DNA of 64,000 nucleotides from the NCBI GenBank assembly GCA_963676845.2, contig CAXXKK010000032.1, positions 1 to 64,000 of the forward strand, given 5' to 3'. The notes beneath the pieces were generated by a model. It was not told where the DNA came from. It made no database searches and saw only the letters and a list, made by a program, of their open reading frames with translations. Below are positions 35,117 to 44,262 of this stretch, one piece after another; the stretch's first letter is position 1, and each line of letters begins with the position of its first letter. Both the position numbers and the translations under genes were made by a program. The stretch is from G963662675 sp963676845 (lineage in GTDB: Bacteria > Bacteroidota > Bacteroidia > Bacteroidales > Prolixibacteraceae).

Positions 35117-35222
35117 ATAGCTTCCTTTTTTGTCTTTGGACTAATCATTTTTTAATAGAAATAAGATCGTTGGATTATCTTCTTCTGTGGGTACATTTTT
35201 GTGGATTTATTTAGAAATAGAA

Positions 35223-35238
35223 CTACATAAATGTAGGA
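35223..35238 (+). promoter_or_regulatory. Candidate operator upstream of the TonB/HmuY-like operon
   Basis: CTACATAAATGTAGGA contains the dyad CTACAT-AA-ATGTAG. A 15/16 match occurs inverted at 42474-42489 inside the same cluster. It lies 163 bases before the lipoprotein ATG. The regulator is unknown. Confidence 0.4.
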
Positions 35239-35400
35239 TTTAATTTTTTCAACTTTCCTTGTTTGCTGTCGATCAGTAAGTTTTGATTTTTAAGGGTTTT
35301 GGCACGTTATCTGTCTTGGGGATATCGACGTTATATTTTTCAGGTATAACGAATCGAAAAGAACAAATGTTTTTTATTAATGCTTTAATATATCCCGATC

Positions 35401-36099
35401 ATGAAAACACTAACTTTTAGAATTCTGGCAATTTTAGCCCTAAGTATTTCTCTTTTTTCTTGCGAAGATGATGATGTAAATCCAATAATTGTTTCAGGTG
35501 ATTATCCTGTAAAAGAATATTATTTGGAGCGTGACCCTAATGTAAATGTTTGGGGGGCAGGTATGGATTTTATTCATTCAGAAACGGAACTCGCGGAAAC
35601 AGACCTAGATTATGAGTATTTGGAAGAAACAGATGATTTTGAATACGACATTAAGTTCTATACCGTAAAATCATATTATTCCAATAATGAAGGAGATTTG
35701 GTTGCAGAAGGTTGTCCTGCTATGTTGCTTGCTTTAGGTGTTCAGGCCTGTAAGATTGGTGAAGGAGTAACCTTTTTTGACGAATGTACAGAAATCACAT
35801 CTGACATGCAGGCACTGCTTACTACCGAACCTCAGATCGATTACGAAGCTTGTAAAAATGAAGATGGTCAGTACGATCGCACACTGATTTTTGATGCATT
35901 AAGTAATTGTGTTATCGGTCGAAGCTTCAGGAGTAATGTTTTAGTTGTTCCAGAGGGATCGACAGAGCAGGAAGCACAGGCGGTTTATCTGGTGAAAACT
36001 CGAGAAGGTGGCTATGCCAAATTTATGGTAAAACAGTTTAAAGGCGAAGCTCCTCATACTAAACAAACAGTTGTTCGCTGGCAGGTAATTTCAGAATAA
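35401..36099 (+). CDS. HmuY-like surface lipoprotein
   Basis: 232 aa with a lipoprotein signal (MKTLTFRILAILALSISLFS, then CEDDD, Cys at residue 21). The mature part is acidic and beta-rich. The C-terminus, AVYLVKTREGGYAKFMVKQF followed by a strand VVRWQVISE, resembles the end of the HmuY fold used by Bacteroidota to capture haem or other ligands for a TonB receptor. It sits 50 bases upstream of a TonB receptor gene, which supports this. Four Cys (GCPAMLL, QACKIG, DECTEI, YEACKNE, NCVIG region) may form disulfides. Ligand unknown; the family call is inference. Confidence 0.5.
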   Translation: MKTLTFRILAILALSISLFSCEDDDVNPIIVSGDYPVKEYYLERDPNVNVWGAGMDFIHSETELAETDLDYEYLEETDDFEYDIKFYTVKSYYSNNEGDLVAEGCPAMLLALGVQACKIGEGVTFFDECTEITSDMQALLTTEPQIDYEACKNEDGQYDRTLIFDALSNCVIGRSFRSNVLVVPEGSTEQEAQAVYLVKTREGGYAKFMVKQFKGEAPHTKQTVVRWQVISE

Positions 36100-36148
36100 T
36101 TTGTATTCCATTTTAGTTAGATCAAAATAGAACCTTCCCATTTATTTT

Positions 36149-38416
36149 ATGAACCGGTACCTTCTCATATTAATTTTAGCCATGATCTTTAGCCATGAAG
36201 CTCAGGGCTCAGGTTTCATTTCAGGAATGATAACCAACGCAGAGGGAGATCCTGTCCCTTTTGCAACGGTTGCTCTTCCGGATGGACATGGAGCAATGTG
36301 TGACTCAGAAGGCACTTTCACAATAGGTACCGGTTCCTTGTCTTTCCCTGTAACCCTTCTCGTAAGTGCAATAAATTATGAATCCAAAGAATTTATAATT
36401 AATAGCGAAGAAGAAATGATTTCCATTTCATTGGATGAGAAATCATATAAATTAGAAGATATTGAAGTAGTTAGCAGAAAAAGTTTAGAGGCAAGGAGCA
36501 ATGTTTCAACGATTACCCTCACGAAAACAACAATTGAAGAACAAATGCCAATCCATGCAGGGGAACTGTTGGGTAAAAGGGCAGGTTTCTCAGCAAAAAG
36601 CGGGTATCAGGTGCCGATTGTCTTGCGGGGATTATCAGGCAAAAGGCTGCTGGTTCTGCGGAATGGAAATCGTCGTTTTAGTAGCTATCCGGCTGGATTT
36701 ATGTCGCACACCATTAATGTGTATGAGCTTGAACGAATTGAAGTGGAAAAGGGAGCAGCATCGGTTATTTATGGAGCTGGAGCCATTGCCGGGATTGTTA
36801 ACCTGATTGATAAGTCTCCTTTTGAGAAGAGAGGATTGACAGGAAAAGTAATAAGTGGATTTAGTACAAACAACAATGAGAGAAGTATTCTTACAAGTCT
36901 TGGATGGAGCGGGAACAAACTTGCTGTTCAAGGTAGTTTCCGTTATCGAAAGGCTGATGATTTTAAATATCCTGATGGCACAATTGCTGAGAACAGTTTT
37001 TATGAAGATAAAGACCTTTCGTTAAAAACAGGCTATAAGGCTAATGAAAATCACCAGTTTAATTTTTCAGCCGATATTCATTTAGGTGATCCCTGGGGAA
37101 AACCTAAAGGATTTAGTGGAACAGATTATATGTTGGCAACGACCAATATTGAAAATAGTACCAACTTGTTATTGAATCATACATTCAATAATTCCGGTGT
37201 TTTTCAGAAATCAGATTTATCAATTTATTATTCCAAAGATAGAAGGGAGCTGGAAAAGCGTTTCTTTACGGCTGCAACTTATGAACTTTCATTCCAGGAG
37301 ATAACAAATTACTCTGATTATTACTATGGCGCAAAATGGCTTGGTAAATTGAAACTTTCAGAGCCGCTGTATTTGCAAACGGGTGCTGAATTTTACAGTT
37401 TTCATTTTTCTTCACCAACAGAGAGTAACGATTACATACAGAATCTTTCATTTCGAAACCGGATAAGTATCGATGCGAGATCGTATGTGTATGGAATTTT
37501 CACAGAAGCCAGTTTAGACCTTTCAGAAAAGGTAAAAATGACTGCAGGAATTCGCTTTGATGTGGATGATGTTTTTGAGGGAGAAGTGTTTGATCTTGAT
37601 CAGGAGGAAGAAAATGAAACCCATGTTTCAGCATTGAGTGGAACGCTGGCTGTCCGTGTCCATCTTTCCGAATCTTCTACATTGAAAGTAAATCTGGCCC
37701 GTTCTTTTCGTATGCCTGAAACCACCGAGTTATTTGCAGATAGCTATACTTCACGCGGAATCTTATATGGAAATACCGATTTGAAGCCAGAGTATTGCAA
37801 TAGTCTTGATTTCAACCTGGATACAAAATTGGAAGGGCTGGAGATAGAGTTAAGTCCTTTTGTGTGGATCATGGAAGATATGATTTCCAAGGAAGAGCTG
37901 CATGGACAACCGGGAACGAATTTTCAGTATATAAATATTGGCAAAACACGATTGTGGGGTGGGGAACTTACCCTGACTGCACCTTTCCGGAGTGTGGCTT
38001 TGGATGAAGATGAGCTTAGCTTTACGGCTGCGTGTTCTTACCTGAATGGCACGGATGTGACAGATTCTGAAAATGTTTTTTCTTCGGGAGATGCGTTGGA
38101 TTATATTCCGCCATTCAACCTGAAATCCAAATTAAGTTATCATTCTCCCCGGTCAAAAGACATTGTTGTAAATGCAATGCTTGATGCAACTTATTACGCT
38201 TATCAAAGCAGGCAGCCTGAGGAAGGAGCTTATGCTACTCCTGCCTATACTGTTGTGGGATGCTCATTGGGCGTTACAGCCAATCATTGGAAAAGCAGGC
38301 CATCCTTGCGGGTTGTGGCTTCGAATCTTTTAAATGAAGAATATCAAACCTATCAGTCTTACTTGCTGGCTGAAGGTCGCACTATTCGTTTCTTTTTAAC
38401 CCTCAACCTGAATTGA
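36149..38416 (+). CDS. TonB-dependent outer-membrane receptor
   Basis: 755 aa. A signal peptide (MNRYLLILILAMIFSHEAQG) is followed by a CarboxypepD_reg-like domain (FISGMITNAEGDPVPFATVA, residues about 22-100). The plug comes next (HAGELLGKRAGFSAKSGYQV, VPIVLRGLSGKRLLVLRNGN, with EVEKGAASVIYGAGAIAGIV), and then the barrel to RTIRFFLTLNLN. It imports a substrate too large for porins using proton-motive force. It lies in line with a HmuY-like lipoprotein, binding protein, permease and ATPase, a complete uptake route. Siderophore, haem and cobalamin-type ligands are all possible. Confidence 0.92.
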   Translation: MNRYLLILILAMIFSHEAQGSGFISGMITNAEGDPVPFATVALPDGHGAMCDSEGTFTIGTGSLSFPVTLLVSAINYESKEFIINSEEEMISISLDEKSYKLEDIEVVSRKSLEARSNVSTITLTKTTIEEQMPIHAGELLGKRAGFSAKSGYQVPIVLRGLSGKRLLVLRNGNRRFSSYPAGFMSHTINVYELERIEVEKGAASVIYGAGAIAGIVNLIDKSPFEKRGLTGKVISGFSTNNNERSILTSLGWSGNKLAVQGSFRYRKADDFKYPDGTIAENSFYEDKDLSLKTGYKANENHQFNFSADIHLGDPWGKPKGFSGTDYMLATTNIENSTNLLLNHTFNNSGVFQKSDLSIYYSKDRRELEKRFFTAATYELSFQEITNYSDYYYGAKWLGKLKLSEPLYLQTGAEFYSFHFSSPTESNDYIQNLSFRNRISIDARSYVYGIFTEASLDLSEKVKMTAGIRFDVDDVFEGEVFDLDQEEENETHVSALSGTLAVRVHLSESSTLKVNLARSFRMPETTELFADSYTSRGILYGNTDLKPEYCNSLDFNLDTKLEGLEIELSPFVWIMEDMISKEELHGQPGTNFQYINIGKTRLWGGELTLTAPFRSVALDEDELSFTAACSYLNGTDVTDSENVFSSGDALDYIPPFNLKSKLSYHSPRSKDIVVNAMLDATYYAYQSRQPEEGAYATPAYTVVGCSLGVTANHWKSRPSLRVVASNLLNEEYQTYQSYLLAEGRTIRFFLTLNLN

Positions 38417-38417
38417 T

Positions 38418-39500
38418 ATGATTGTAAAACCAGATACCTCCATTTCAGAAATGCTCAAATCATATCCAGAGTGCATCGAGTTTCTTTGGCCCTTTCGGTA
38501 TGCAGTTAGCGAAGGCATCTTGGTCGAAGAGTTAGCCCAAAGGTATGAACTACCACTGGAGGCGCTCATACTTGGATTGGAAAGAACCGTGAAACGGGCA
38601 GTTCAATATCCATTTAATTACTCGGCTATGCGAAGGAAATTGGTTAAGTTAAATGCGGTTAATGTAGCTGGTTATGCGAATTTCACCTGGCAAAATCAAT
38701 TAATAGACGAATTAAAGAGCTTTGCAAAACGGGAAAAAATAAAACTGAACCTGAATATATTTCCGAAGTTCAAAAAGAAAGAATTTCAAAATTATATGGC
38801 TGTATGTAAATCGGTTGATGATCTGCCGGATATTTTAATTGGAAAAGGATTTAGCACATTCAATACACAGCAGTTTGTTGATTCATATGTGCGTACAGGC
38901 GATTATAAAAGAAAACTCAATATTCAATACAACAAAGAATTTAAGCACGCCGGCTTAATAGATTCGGGAAATAACTACCATGTTTTTGGAGCTGAAGAGT
39001 TTGTTATGCTGTTTGATAAAATGCAAGCTCCGGGTTTACAGGTTCCCGTTTCCTGGGACGACCTTTTGAAACCTGAATATAAAGGGAGAATATCCCAGAT
39101 GGGAAAGAGCATCCGTGATCATTTTGCATTTGTTATGATGCTCTATACTTACTGTAAACATGGCGAGGATGGAATTCGTCAATATGCCGGAAATGTGAAA
39201 AGCAAGCAGCATTTTACAAGCATGGTAAAAAATATGGGCCGGGAAATAACCGAAGCAGCTCCTATAAATGTGATGCATAATTTTGCCAAAAATTTTATTA
39301 GGAGTGATATCCGCAATGATGTTATGCTTGTAAATCCAATTGATGGAAATCCGGTGATTTCTCTTTTTCTGCTGGTAAAATCAAAGGCACATGAAGATGC
39401 GTTGAAAATCGCCAAACATTTTTATTCTCCAGAGATAGGTCAGATACTTGAAAAAACGGGGTCAATACATGCTGCAAAAAACCTCGGTATTGGCAAATGA
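38418..39500 (+). CDS. Binding-protein-like protein without signal peptide, frameshifted C-terminus
   Basis: 360 aa as read, starting 2 bases after the TonB receptor. Residues about 1-60 (IVKPDTSISEMLKSYPECIE) resemble a DUF1858-type helical module. The rest resembles class II/AfuA-type solute-binding proteins (SVDDLPDILIGKGFSTFNTQ, VPVSWDDLLKPEYKGRISQM, INVMHNFAKNF). No signal peptide is visible, so it should stay in the cytoplasm. After HAAKN near 39478 the homologous sequence moves to another frame and reads NEKKIRWIGWEQVKNSPLPF to a stop at 39621, matching the tail of the paralogue at 43048. A 1-base indel therefore removes about 40 residues, or the assembly has an error. Confidence 0.7.
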   Translation: MIVKPDTSISEMLKSYPECIEFLWPFRYAVSEGILVEELAQRYELPLEALILGLERTVKRAVQYPFNYSAMRRKLVKLNAVNVAGYANFTWQNQLIDELKSFAKREKIKLNLNIFPKFKKKEFQNYMAVCKSVDDLPDILIGKGFSTFNTQQFVDSYVRTGDYKRKLNIQYNKEFKHAGLIDSGNNYHVFGAEEFVMLFDKMQAPGLQVPVSWDDLLKPEYKGRISQMGKSIRDHFAFVMMLYTYCKHGEDGIRQYAGNVKSKQHFTSMVKNMGREITEAAPINVMHNFAKNFIRSDIRNDVMLVNPIDGNPVISLFLLVKSKAHEDALKIAKHFYSPEIGQILEKTGSIHAAKNLGIGK

Positions 39501-39625
39501 AAAAAAGATTCGCTGGATTGGCTGGGAACAGGTAAAAAACTCACCGCTTCCATTTTTAAAAGAATACCTGAGTGAAATAGCCTATCAGGAATATGAAATG
39601 AGTTATGAATCGAAAATATAAGAAT

Positions 39626-40630
39626 ATGAGACAATATAAGGTACTTTTAATAAGCTTGGTTTTGCTTTTGCTTGCAGAACGCAACTTCGCCCGTGAAATA
39701 ACAGATATGGTTGGAAGAACAGTTACTATTCCCGATAAATTGGAACGGGTGATTCCATATGATTCGAAAACATCTATTCTGTTATTTCCTTTTCTGGGAG
39801 AAAAACTTACGCATAAAGCAACAACTCCGGGGGAAAAGAAACACTCCTTCATTTCGAATGAATATGAAGTAAAACCAGTGATTGATGTTAAAAATCTGGA
39901 AGAAGTTTTAATTGCAGATCCGGATATCATTATTGTTGGAAATTTTATCCCCAGTGATCCGATAGAGCGATCCGAAACTCTTCAAAAACGAACACATGTT
40001 CCTGTTGTTATCATTGATTTATCTCTGGACAAGCTGGATAAAACCTATGCTTTTTTAGGAGAACTTTTGGGTGATGAGGCTGGAAGTGGCAAATACGTAG
40101 AATACCTATCCTCCCTATATGCTGAGATCTCCGGATTAATGAGTAAAAAATCATTGTCCGGAATCTCGGCTTACTATACGCTGGGCGCAAATGGAATGAT
40201 GACAGATCCCGCAGGTTCAAGGCATACAGAGGTTCTTGATTTTCTGAAAATTCCGAATGCAGCTGAAATTGAAATCCCATCCGGGGGACATGCTACCGTG
40301 AACATGGAACAGATTATGATGTGGAACCCGGATTATATTCTGGCATCTGATTTTAAAGGGGAAAGCAATCCTTATGATGCAATTACAAGTAACCGGATGT
40401 GGGCTGGGATTAAGGCTGTTGAAGATGGGAATGTTTATAAAGTTCCCAATGAACCTTTTGGATGGTTTGATCATCCACCTACAATAAATCGGATTTGTGG
40501 GTTAATCTGGCTTTGTGAGATTTTCTATGATTATCCTAAAGAAAAATCAAAAGAACAGATGAAATCTTTTTATGCTCTGTTTTATAAGTATGATTTGAGT
40601 GAATCTGATTTTGAAGAGTTATACAATTAA
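39626..40630 (+). CDS. ABC transporter periplasmic binding protein (BtuF/FecB-like)
   Basis: 334 aa from ATG at 39626, which gives a signal peptide MRQYKVLLISLVLLLLAERN-FA and starts just after the frameshifted tail of the previous gene (stop at 39621). The mature N-terminus REITDMVGRTVTIPDKLERV is the classic PF01497 opening. NLEEVLIADPDIIIVGNFIP and NMEQIMMWNPDYILASDFKG, plus WFDHPPTINRICGLIWLCEI, match the two-lobed fold for siderophore, haem or cobalamin capture. It delivers ligand to the downstream FecCD permease. Confidence 0.9.
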   Translation: MRQYKVLLISLVLLLLAERNFAREITDMVGRTVTIPDKLERVIPYDSKTSILLFPFLGEKLTHKATTPGEKKHSFISNEYEVKPVIDVKNLEEVLIADPDIIIVGNFIPSDPIERSETLQKRTHVPVVIIDLSLDKLDKTYAFLGELLGDEAGSGKYVEYLSSLYAEISGLMSKKSLSGISAYYTLGANGMMTDPAGSRHTEVLDFLKIPNAAEIEIPSGGHATVNMEQIMMWNPDYILASDFKGESNPYDAITSNRMWAGIKAVEDGNVYKVPNEPFGWFDHPPTINRICGLIWLCEIFYDYPKEKSKEQMKSFYALFYKYDLSESDFEELYN

Positions 40631-40640
40631 TTTGATTTGA

Positions 40641-41665
40641 ATGCAAAAAGAAAGCCGAAATATTGTCTCTTTTATTTTGATTGGGACTGGATGTCTGATA
40701 CTGATAATTGCTTCCCTTTTTATTGGACGTTTTGATGTGTCAATGTCCGACCTTAGGGAGTTATTCTTTTACTATATTGGTTTTGGAGATACTCTTCCGG
40801 AGCAGGCTGACATTGTTATTATGGACATTCGTCTTCCACGTGTTTTGGCTGCCTTTATCGTAGGGGGAACCTTGTCGCTGACTGGTGCTTCATATCAGGG
40901 AATGTTTCGAAATCCAATGGTTTCGCCTTCCATATTGGGGGTTTCAGCAGGCTCCGGTTTTGGGGCTGCATTGGCAATTTTATTGGCTTTAGGATCTTTC
41001 TGGACTCAGACTTTCTCTTTCATTTTCGGAACAGGTGCGGTATTGATGGTTTTTCTTATCAGTTCTACTGTTGCAAAAAGACATGGACGAAACCTGACTC
41101 TCATCCTCACAGGAATGGTGGTCGGAACAGTTTTTACGTCGCTTATATCCTTGTTGAAATATGTTGCCGATCCTTACGATGCACTTCCCTCTATTGTTTA
41201 CTGGTTGATGGGAAGCCTTGCAGATATTGAAATGACAGATCTTGGTTTTATTTGCACCTATTTCAATTTTAGGACTGCTATTACTCAGTCTATCCGGTTG
41301 GAAGCTGGACATGCTTTCTTTCTGGTGATGACGAAGCCAAATCAATGGGGATAAATGTTGAAAGACTTCAATTTTTAGTGATTGTGGTGGCAACGCTGAT
41401 GACAGCTGCTGCTGTTAGTATTAGTGGTGTTATTAGTTGGGTCGGATTGCTGATCCCGCATATTGCACGAATGGTTATTGGTCCGCGAAACAGGCAACTT
41501 TTACCTGCTTCATTTCTTATCGGTGGTGCATTTTTACTAATCGTAGATAACTTTTCGCGAAGTATAGTCAGCCTTGAAATTCCTTTGGGTATTACAACAT
41601 CGCTGATTGGTGCACCTTTCTTTATTTTCATCTTATTAAAAAACATAAACAGGAAAAAGCAATGA
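40641..41665 (+). pseudogene. FecCD/BtuC-type ABC permease, two frameshifts
   Basis: The permease is spread over three frames. Frame 1 (40641 on) gives the N-terminal two thirds to YWLMGSLADIEMTDLGF. Around 41244 the homologous sequence continues in another frame as VLFAPISILGLLLLSLSGWK then LDMLSF. Around 41322 it moves again, to GDDEAKSMGINVERLQFLVI and on to ISWVGLLIPHIARMVIGPRN and the stop at 41665. Joined, the product is about 340 aa, full-length for FecCD. Each junction is explained by one extra base (or two missing). If real, the importer is broken; if sequencing error, the gene is intact. ATPase and binding-protein partners are undamaged. Confidence 0.85.
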
Positions 41666-42438
41666 TTCGAATTAAAAATATGGTTTGTGGCTATGGAAGA
41701 AAGAAAATCCTTTCCGATGTAAATCTTGAAATTGAACCCGGAAAATTAACCTGTCTTTTGGGTAAAAACGGGGTTGGTAAAACAACGCTTTTTAAAACGA
41801 TATTGGGTTTTCTGCCTCCGCTTGAAGGTGAAATCTTATTGGGTGATAAACCTTTGAAAAAACATTCACCAAAGGAACTGGCAAAGATGATCAGCTATGT
41901 GCCACAGGCGCATGGTACACCTTTCCCTTTTTCTGTATTTGATGTGGTGCTGATGGGGCAGTTTGCCTATTCCGGCAATCTGTTGAGCATGCCCGGAAAG
42001 AAAAACAGGGATATTGCAATGGAATGTATTCAGACATTGGGAATTGAAAAGATGAAAGACAAAGCCTTCTCAAAGCTTAGTGGTGGTGAAAAGCAGATGG
42101 TTCTTATTGCCAGGGCAATGGCACAACAACCTCGTTTTATAGCAATGGATGAACCGACTTCGAATCTGGATTTGGGGAATCAGGTGAAGGTGATGCAGGT
42201 GGCTCAACTGCTTCGCGACAAAGGTTATGGCGTGATAATGAATACGCATAATCCAGATCAGGCCTTGAATTATGCAGACTGTGCAGTTCTTTTAAAAGAT
42301 GGAAAAATAAAGTGTTCCGGTCATCCGGATAAGATCATGGTTGCTGATCAGATTTCAGAAATATATAGCACTCGTGTTGAATTATTTACGACATCAACTG
42401 AAGATGGATCAAAAAGAAGAGTTTGTGTAGCGCTTTAA
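41662..42438 (+). CDS. ABC transporter ATPase (FecE/BtuD-like)
   Basis: 258 aa, overlapping the permease stop by 4 bases. Walker A is LLGKNGVGKTTLFKTILGFL near residue 36, the Q-loop YVPQAHGTPFPFSVFDVVLM near 82, the signature FSKLSGGEKQMVLIARAMAQ near 135, Walker B RFIAMDEPTSNLDLG near 160, and the H-loop NTHNPDQAL near 195. It energises the FecCD-type importer for an iron chelate, haem or corrinoid. All catalytic residues are intact, so the gene shows no decay even though the permease reads as frameshifted. Confidence 0.93.
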   Translation: MIRIKNMVCGYGRKKILSDVNLEIEPGKLTCLLGKNGVGKTTLFKTILGFLPPLEGEILLGDKPLKKHSPKELAKMISYVPQAHGTPFPFSVFDVVLMGQFAYSGNLLSMPGKKNRDIAMECIQTLGIEKMKDKAFSKLSGGEKQMVLIARAMAQQPRFIAMDEPTSNLDLGNQVKVMQVAQLLRDKGYGVIMNTHNPDQALNYADCAVLLKDGKIKCSGHPDKIMVADQISEIYSTRVELFTTSTEDGSKRRVCVAL

Positions 42439-42452
42439 TACTTTGTGGAGTA

Positions 42453-42489
42453 AACTACATGAAAGTAAGTAGTTCCTACATTTTTGTAG
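42453..42489. promoter_or_regulatory. Candidate operator pair before the ArsC-like gene
   Basis: Two adjacent dyads: AACTAC (42453) with GTAGTT (42469-42474), and CTACA-TTTT-TGTAG (42476-42489). The minus strand of 42474-42489 reads CTACAAAAATGTAGGA, 15/16 identical to the site at 35223. It lies 88 bases before the ATG at 42577, suggesting a second transcription unit under the same control. Confidence 0.4.
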
Positions 42490-42576
42490 AAAATAAAATC
42501 CTATTCTATTGATAATGAGTGTTTGTGTTGCCGTGGTAAGATTTTTGATTTGCTAAAAATCAAAAAAAACTTGATT

Positions 42577-43014
42577 ATGGCAAAAATTACATTTTTTGAG
42601 AAAACCGGTTGTGTTAATAACACGAAACAAAAGAAGTTATTGTCGTTGGCAGGTCATACTATTGAGCCAATTGACTTAGTGAAATACAACTGGACAAGGG
42701 AAGAACTGAAAAGTTTTTTTAGTGGAATGAAGGTTCGGAACTGGTTTAACCCAAGTGCTCCGGCAATTAAGTCAGGGGCTGTTAATCCGGAATTGTTGGA
42801 TCAGGATAGTGCTTTAAATGCAATGTTGAATGATCACCTTCTAATCCGCAGGCCATTAATGATTATTGGAAATAAAAAGCTTGTTGGTTTTGATCAGGAT
42901 AAAATTGATGAGCTAGTAGGAAATGAAGAGAAGAAAAATCCATTGGTAATGATGTTAATGACTGAAAATTTGGTGGATTGTCCCAAAAGTGCAAGTGGAA
43001 GTTCTTGTGACTAA
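42577..43014 (+). CDS. ArsC/Spx-fold protein, nitrogenase-associated type
   Basis: 145 aa from ATG at 42577 (MAKITFFEKTGCVNNTKQKK); the frame upstream is unsupported. The thioredoxin-like ArsC fold is shown by FEKTGCVNNTKQKKLLSLAG with one active-type Cys, the TREELKSFFSG segment, and LIRRPLMIIGNKKLVGFDQD near residue 95, where RRP is the family's usual Arg-Arg-Pro. The layout matches proteins called nitrogenase-associated. Two Cys near the C-terminus (VDCPKSASGSSC) are extra. It probably reduces or carries something for the cluster's metal pathway; no nif genes are present here. Confidence 0.75.
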   Translation: MAKITFFEKTGCVNNTKQKKLLSLAGHTIEPIDLVKYNWTREELKSFFSGMKVRNWFNPSAPAIKSGAVNPELLDQDSALNAMLNDHLLIRRPLMIIGNKKLVGFDQDKIDELVGNEEKKNPLVMMLMTENLVDCPKSASGSSCD

Positions 43015-43047
43015 CTCAATTTAAATTGAAGAAGAAATTAGATAAGA

Positions 43048-44247
43048 ATGATTACAGGAAGTGAAAATATACAAACGATAGCAGATAGTTACCCGGAGGT
43101 AATAACCGAATTTGAGAAGCATGGATTAGGAAGTTATTTCAAACCCGAAAACCTGAAAAAGATTGGGCGGTTTATGATTCTCAATACCCTGCTGAAATCT
43201 TCAAATATTGATGTGGATCAATTCCTCAAATCTTTAAATGAGAAAATTACAAGCGATAGATCAAACGGAGAATTAAGTTTCGAGCAACTTCATTTTATGG
43301 CCATGTTGCCATGCGGTTTGCGTAATCCATTTAAAGATTTTCTGGAAAAACACATCACAGGTAATTCCGATGAATATGCGGGCTTGAATTATTTGGCAGA
43401 GGGGAATGTAAACCACGAACTTTCATACTATCCTTTGCTTGACAGCATTGAGTCGGTGGATGAACTTCCTGATATTATTCTGGCTTCCGATGTCAACAAC
43501 TTTTTTCATCGTCCCTTCATGGAAAAGTTTGTAAGCAAAGGTCTTTTCGAGACTTTCAAACCTTATCAGCCTCATTCATATCTGGAAGATGTTGGTTTTT
43601 CTGACCCACTGAATAATTTCACCATGCTTACAGCAAATATGTTGGTTATGGTTGTGGATACCCGTCGTCTGGGAGAAGAAAAGATTCCTGAAAAATGGGA
43701 AGATATTCTAAATCCGGCTTTTGAGGATGAAATCATTATGCGTGGTGAAGACAATTTCTTTTGCAATGCAGTAATGCTCCCGTTTTATAAGGATCACGGT
43801 TTTGATGCGATTCGCACTCTGGCCAGGAATATTCGAACCGGGAAACATCCCGCAGAAATGGTGAAACTTGCTGAAGCCGGAGGGGAAAAAGCAGCGACAA
43901 TTTATATTATGCCTTACTTTTTTGCTCAGCGTATAAAGAGTAAACATGTAAAAATTGTGTGGCCCTCAGATGGAGCTATTGCCAGCCCGGTATTTATGCT
44001 GGTTAAAAAAGATGCAATGGAAGAGCACCTGCGGTTGCTCAATTTTGTGTTGTCAAAAGAAACGAATGAGATGTTGGTAGGGCGTCATTTTCCATCAATT
44101 CATCCTGATGTTGAAAATATACTTCCCCAACCTGCAAAATGGCTGGGCTGGGATTTCCTCACACAACATGATGTTGGAAAGTTGAAAGATGATATTCGTG
44201 ATGTGTTTATGAATGTGTGGAATGTGAAGAGTTCCCAGTTGGTTTAA
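43048..44247 (+). CDS. Second binding-protein-like protein without signal peptide
   Basis: 399 aa. Residues about 1-65 (ENIQTIADSYPEVITEFEKH) again look like a DUF1858/ScdA-N-type helical module. The remainder is solute-binding-protein-like: SIESVDELPDIILASDVNNF, KIPEKWEDILNPAFEDEIIM and AATIYIMPYFFAQRIKSKHV, with KIVWPSDGAIASPVFMLVKK. No signal peptide or lipobox is visible. The C-terminus has WLGWDFLTQHDVGKLKDDIR, the counterpart of WIGWEQVKNSPLPF in the frameshifted paralogue at 38418. Both probably act in the cytoplasm, perhaps as metal- or oxyanion-binding carriers; this is inference. Confidence 0.7.
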   Translation: MITGSENIQTIADSYPEVITEFEKHGLGSYFKPENLKKIGRFMILNTLLKSSNIDVDQFLKSLNEKITSDRSNGELSFEQLHFMAMLPCGLRNPFKDFLEKHITGNSDEYAGLNYLAEGNVNHELSYYPLLDSIESVDELPDIILASDVNNFFHRPFMEKFVSKGLFETFKPYQPHSYLEDVGFSDPLNNFTMLTANMLVMVVDTRRLGEEKIPEKWEDILNPAFEDEIIMRGEDNFFCNAVMLPFYKDHGFDAIRTLARNIRTGKHPAEMVKLAEAGGEKAATIYIMPYFFAQRIKSKHVKIVWPSDGAIASPVFMLVKKDAMEEHLRLLNFVLSKETNEMLVGRHFPSIHPDVENILPQPAKWLGWDFLTQHDVGKLKDDIRDVFMNVWNVKSSQLV

Positions 44248-44262
44248 CCTACTTATTTGCCT

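Noticed and set aside
35117..35400. Cobalamin or other riboswitch before the TonB/HmuY-like operon
   Set aside because: I looked for the B12-box and similar conserved cores and saw none; only the short dyad at 35223 stands out.
42577..43014. Arsenate reductase
   Set aside because: The fold is ArsC-like, but the segment layout and cluster context fit the nitrogenase-associated type, and no other ars genes are present.
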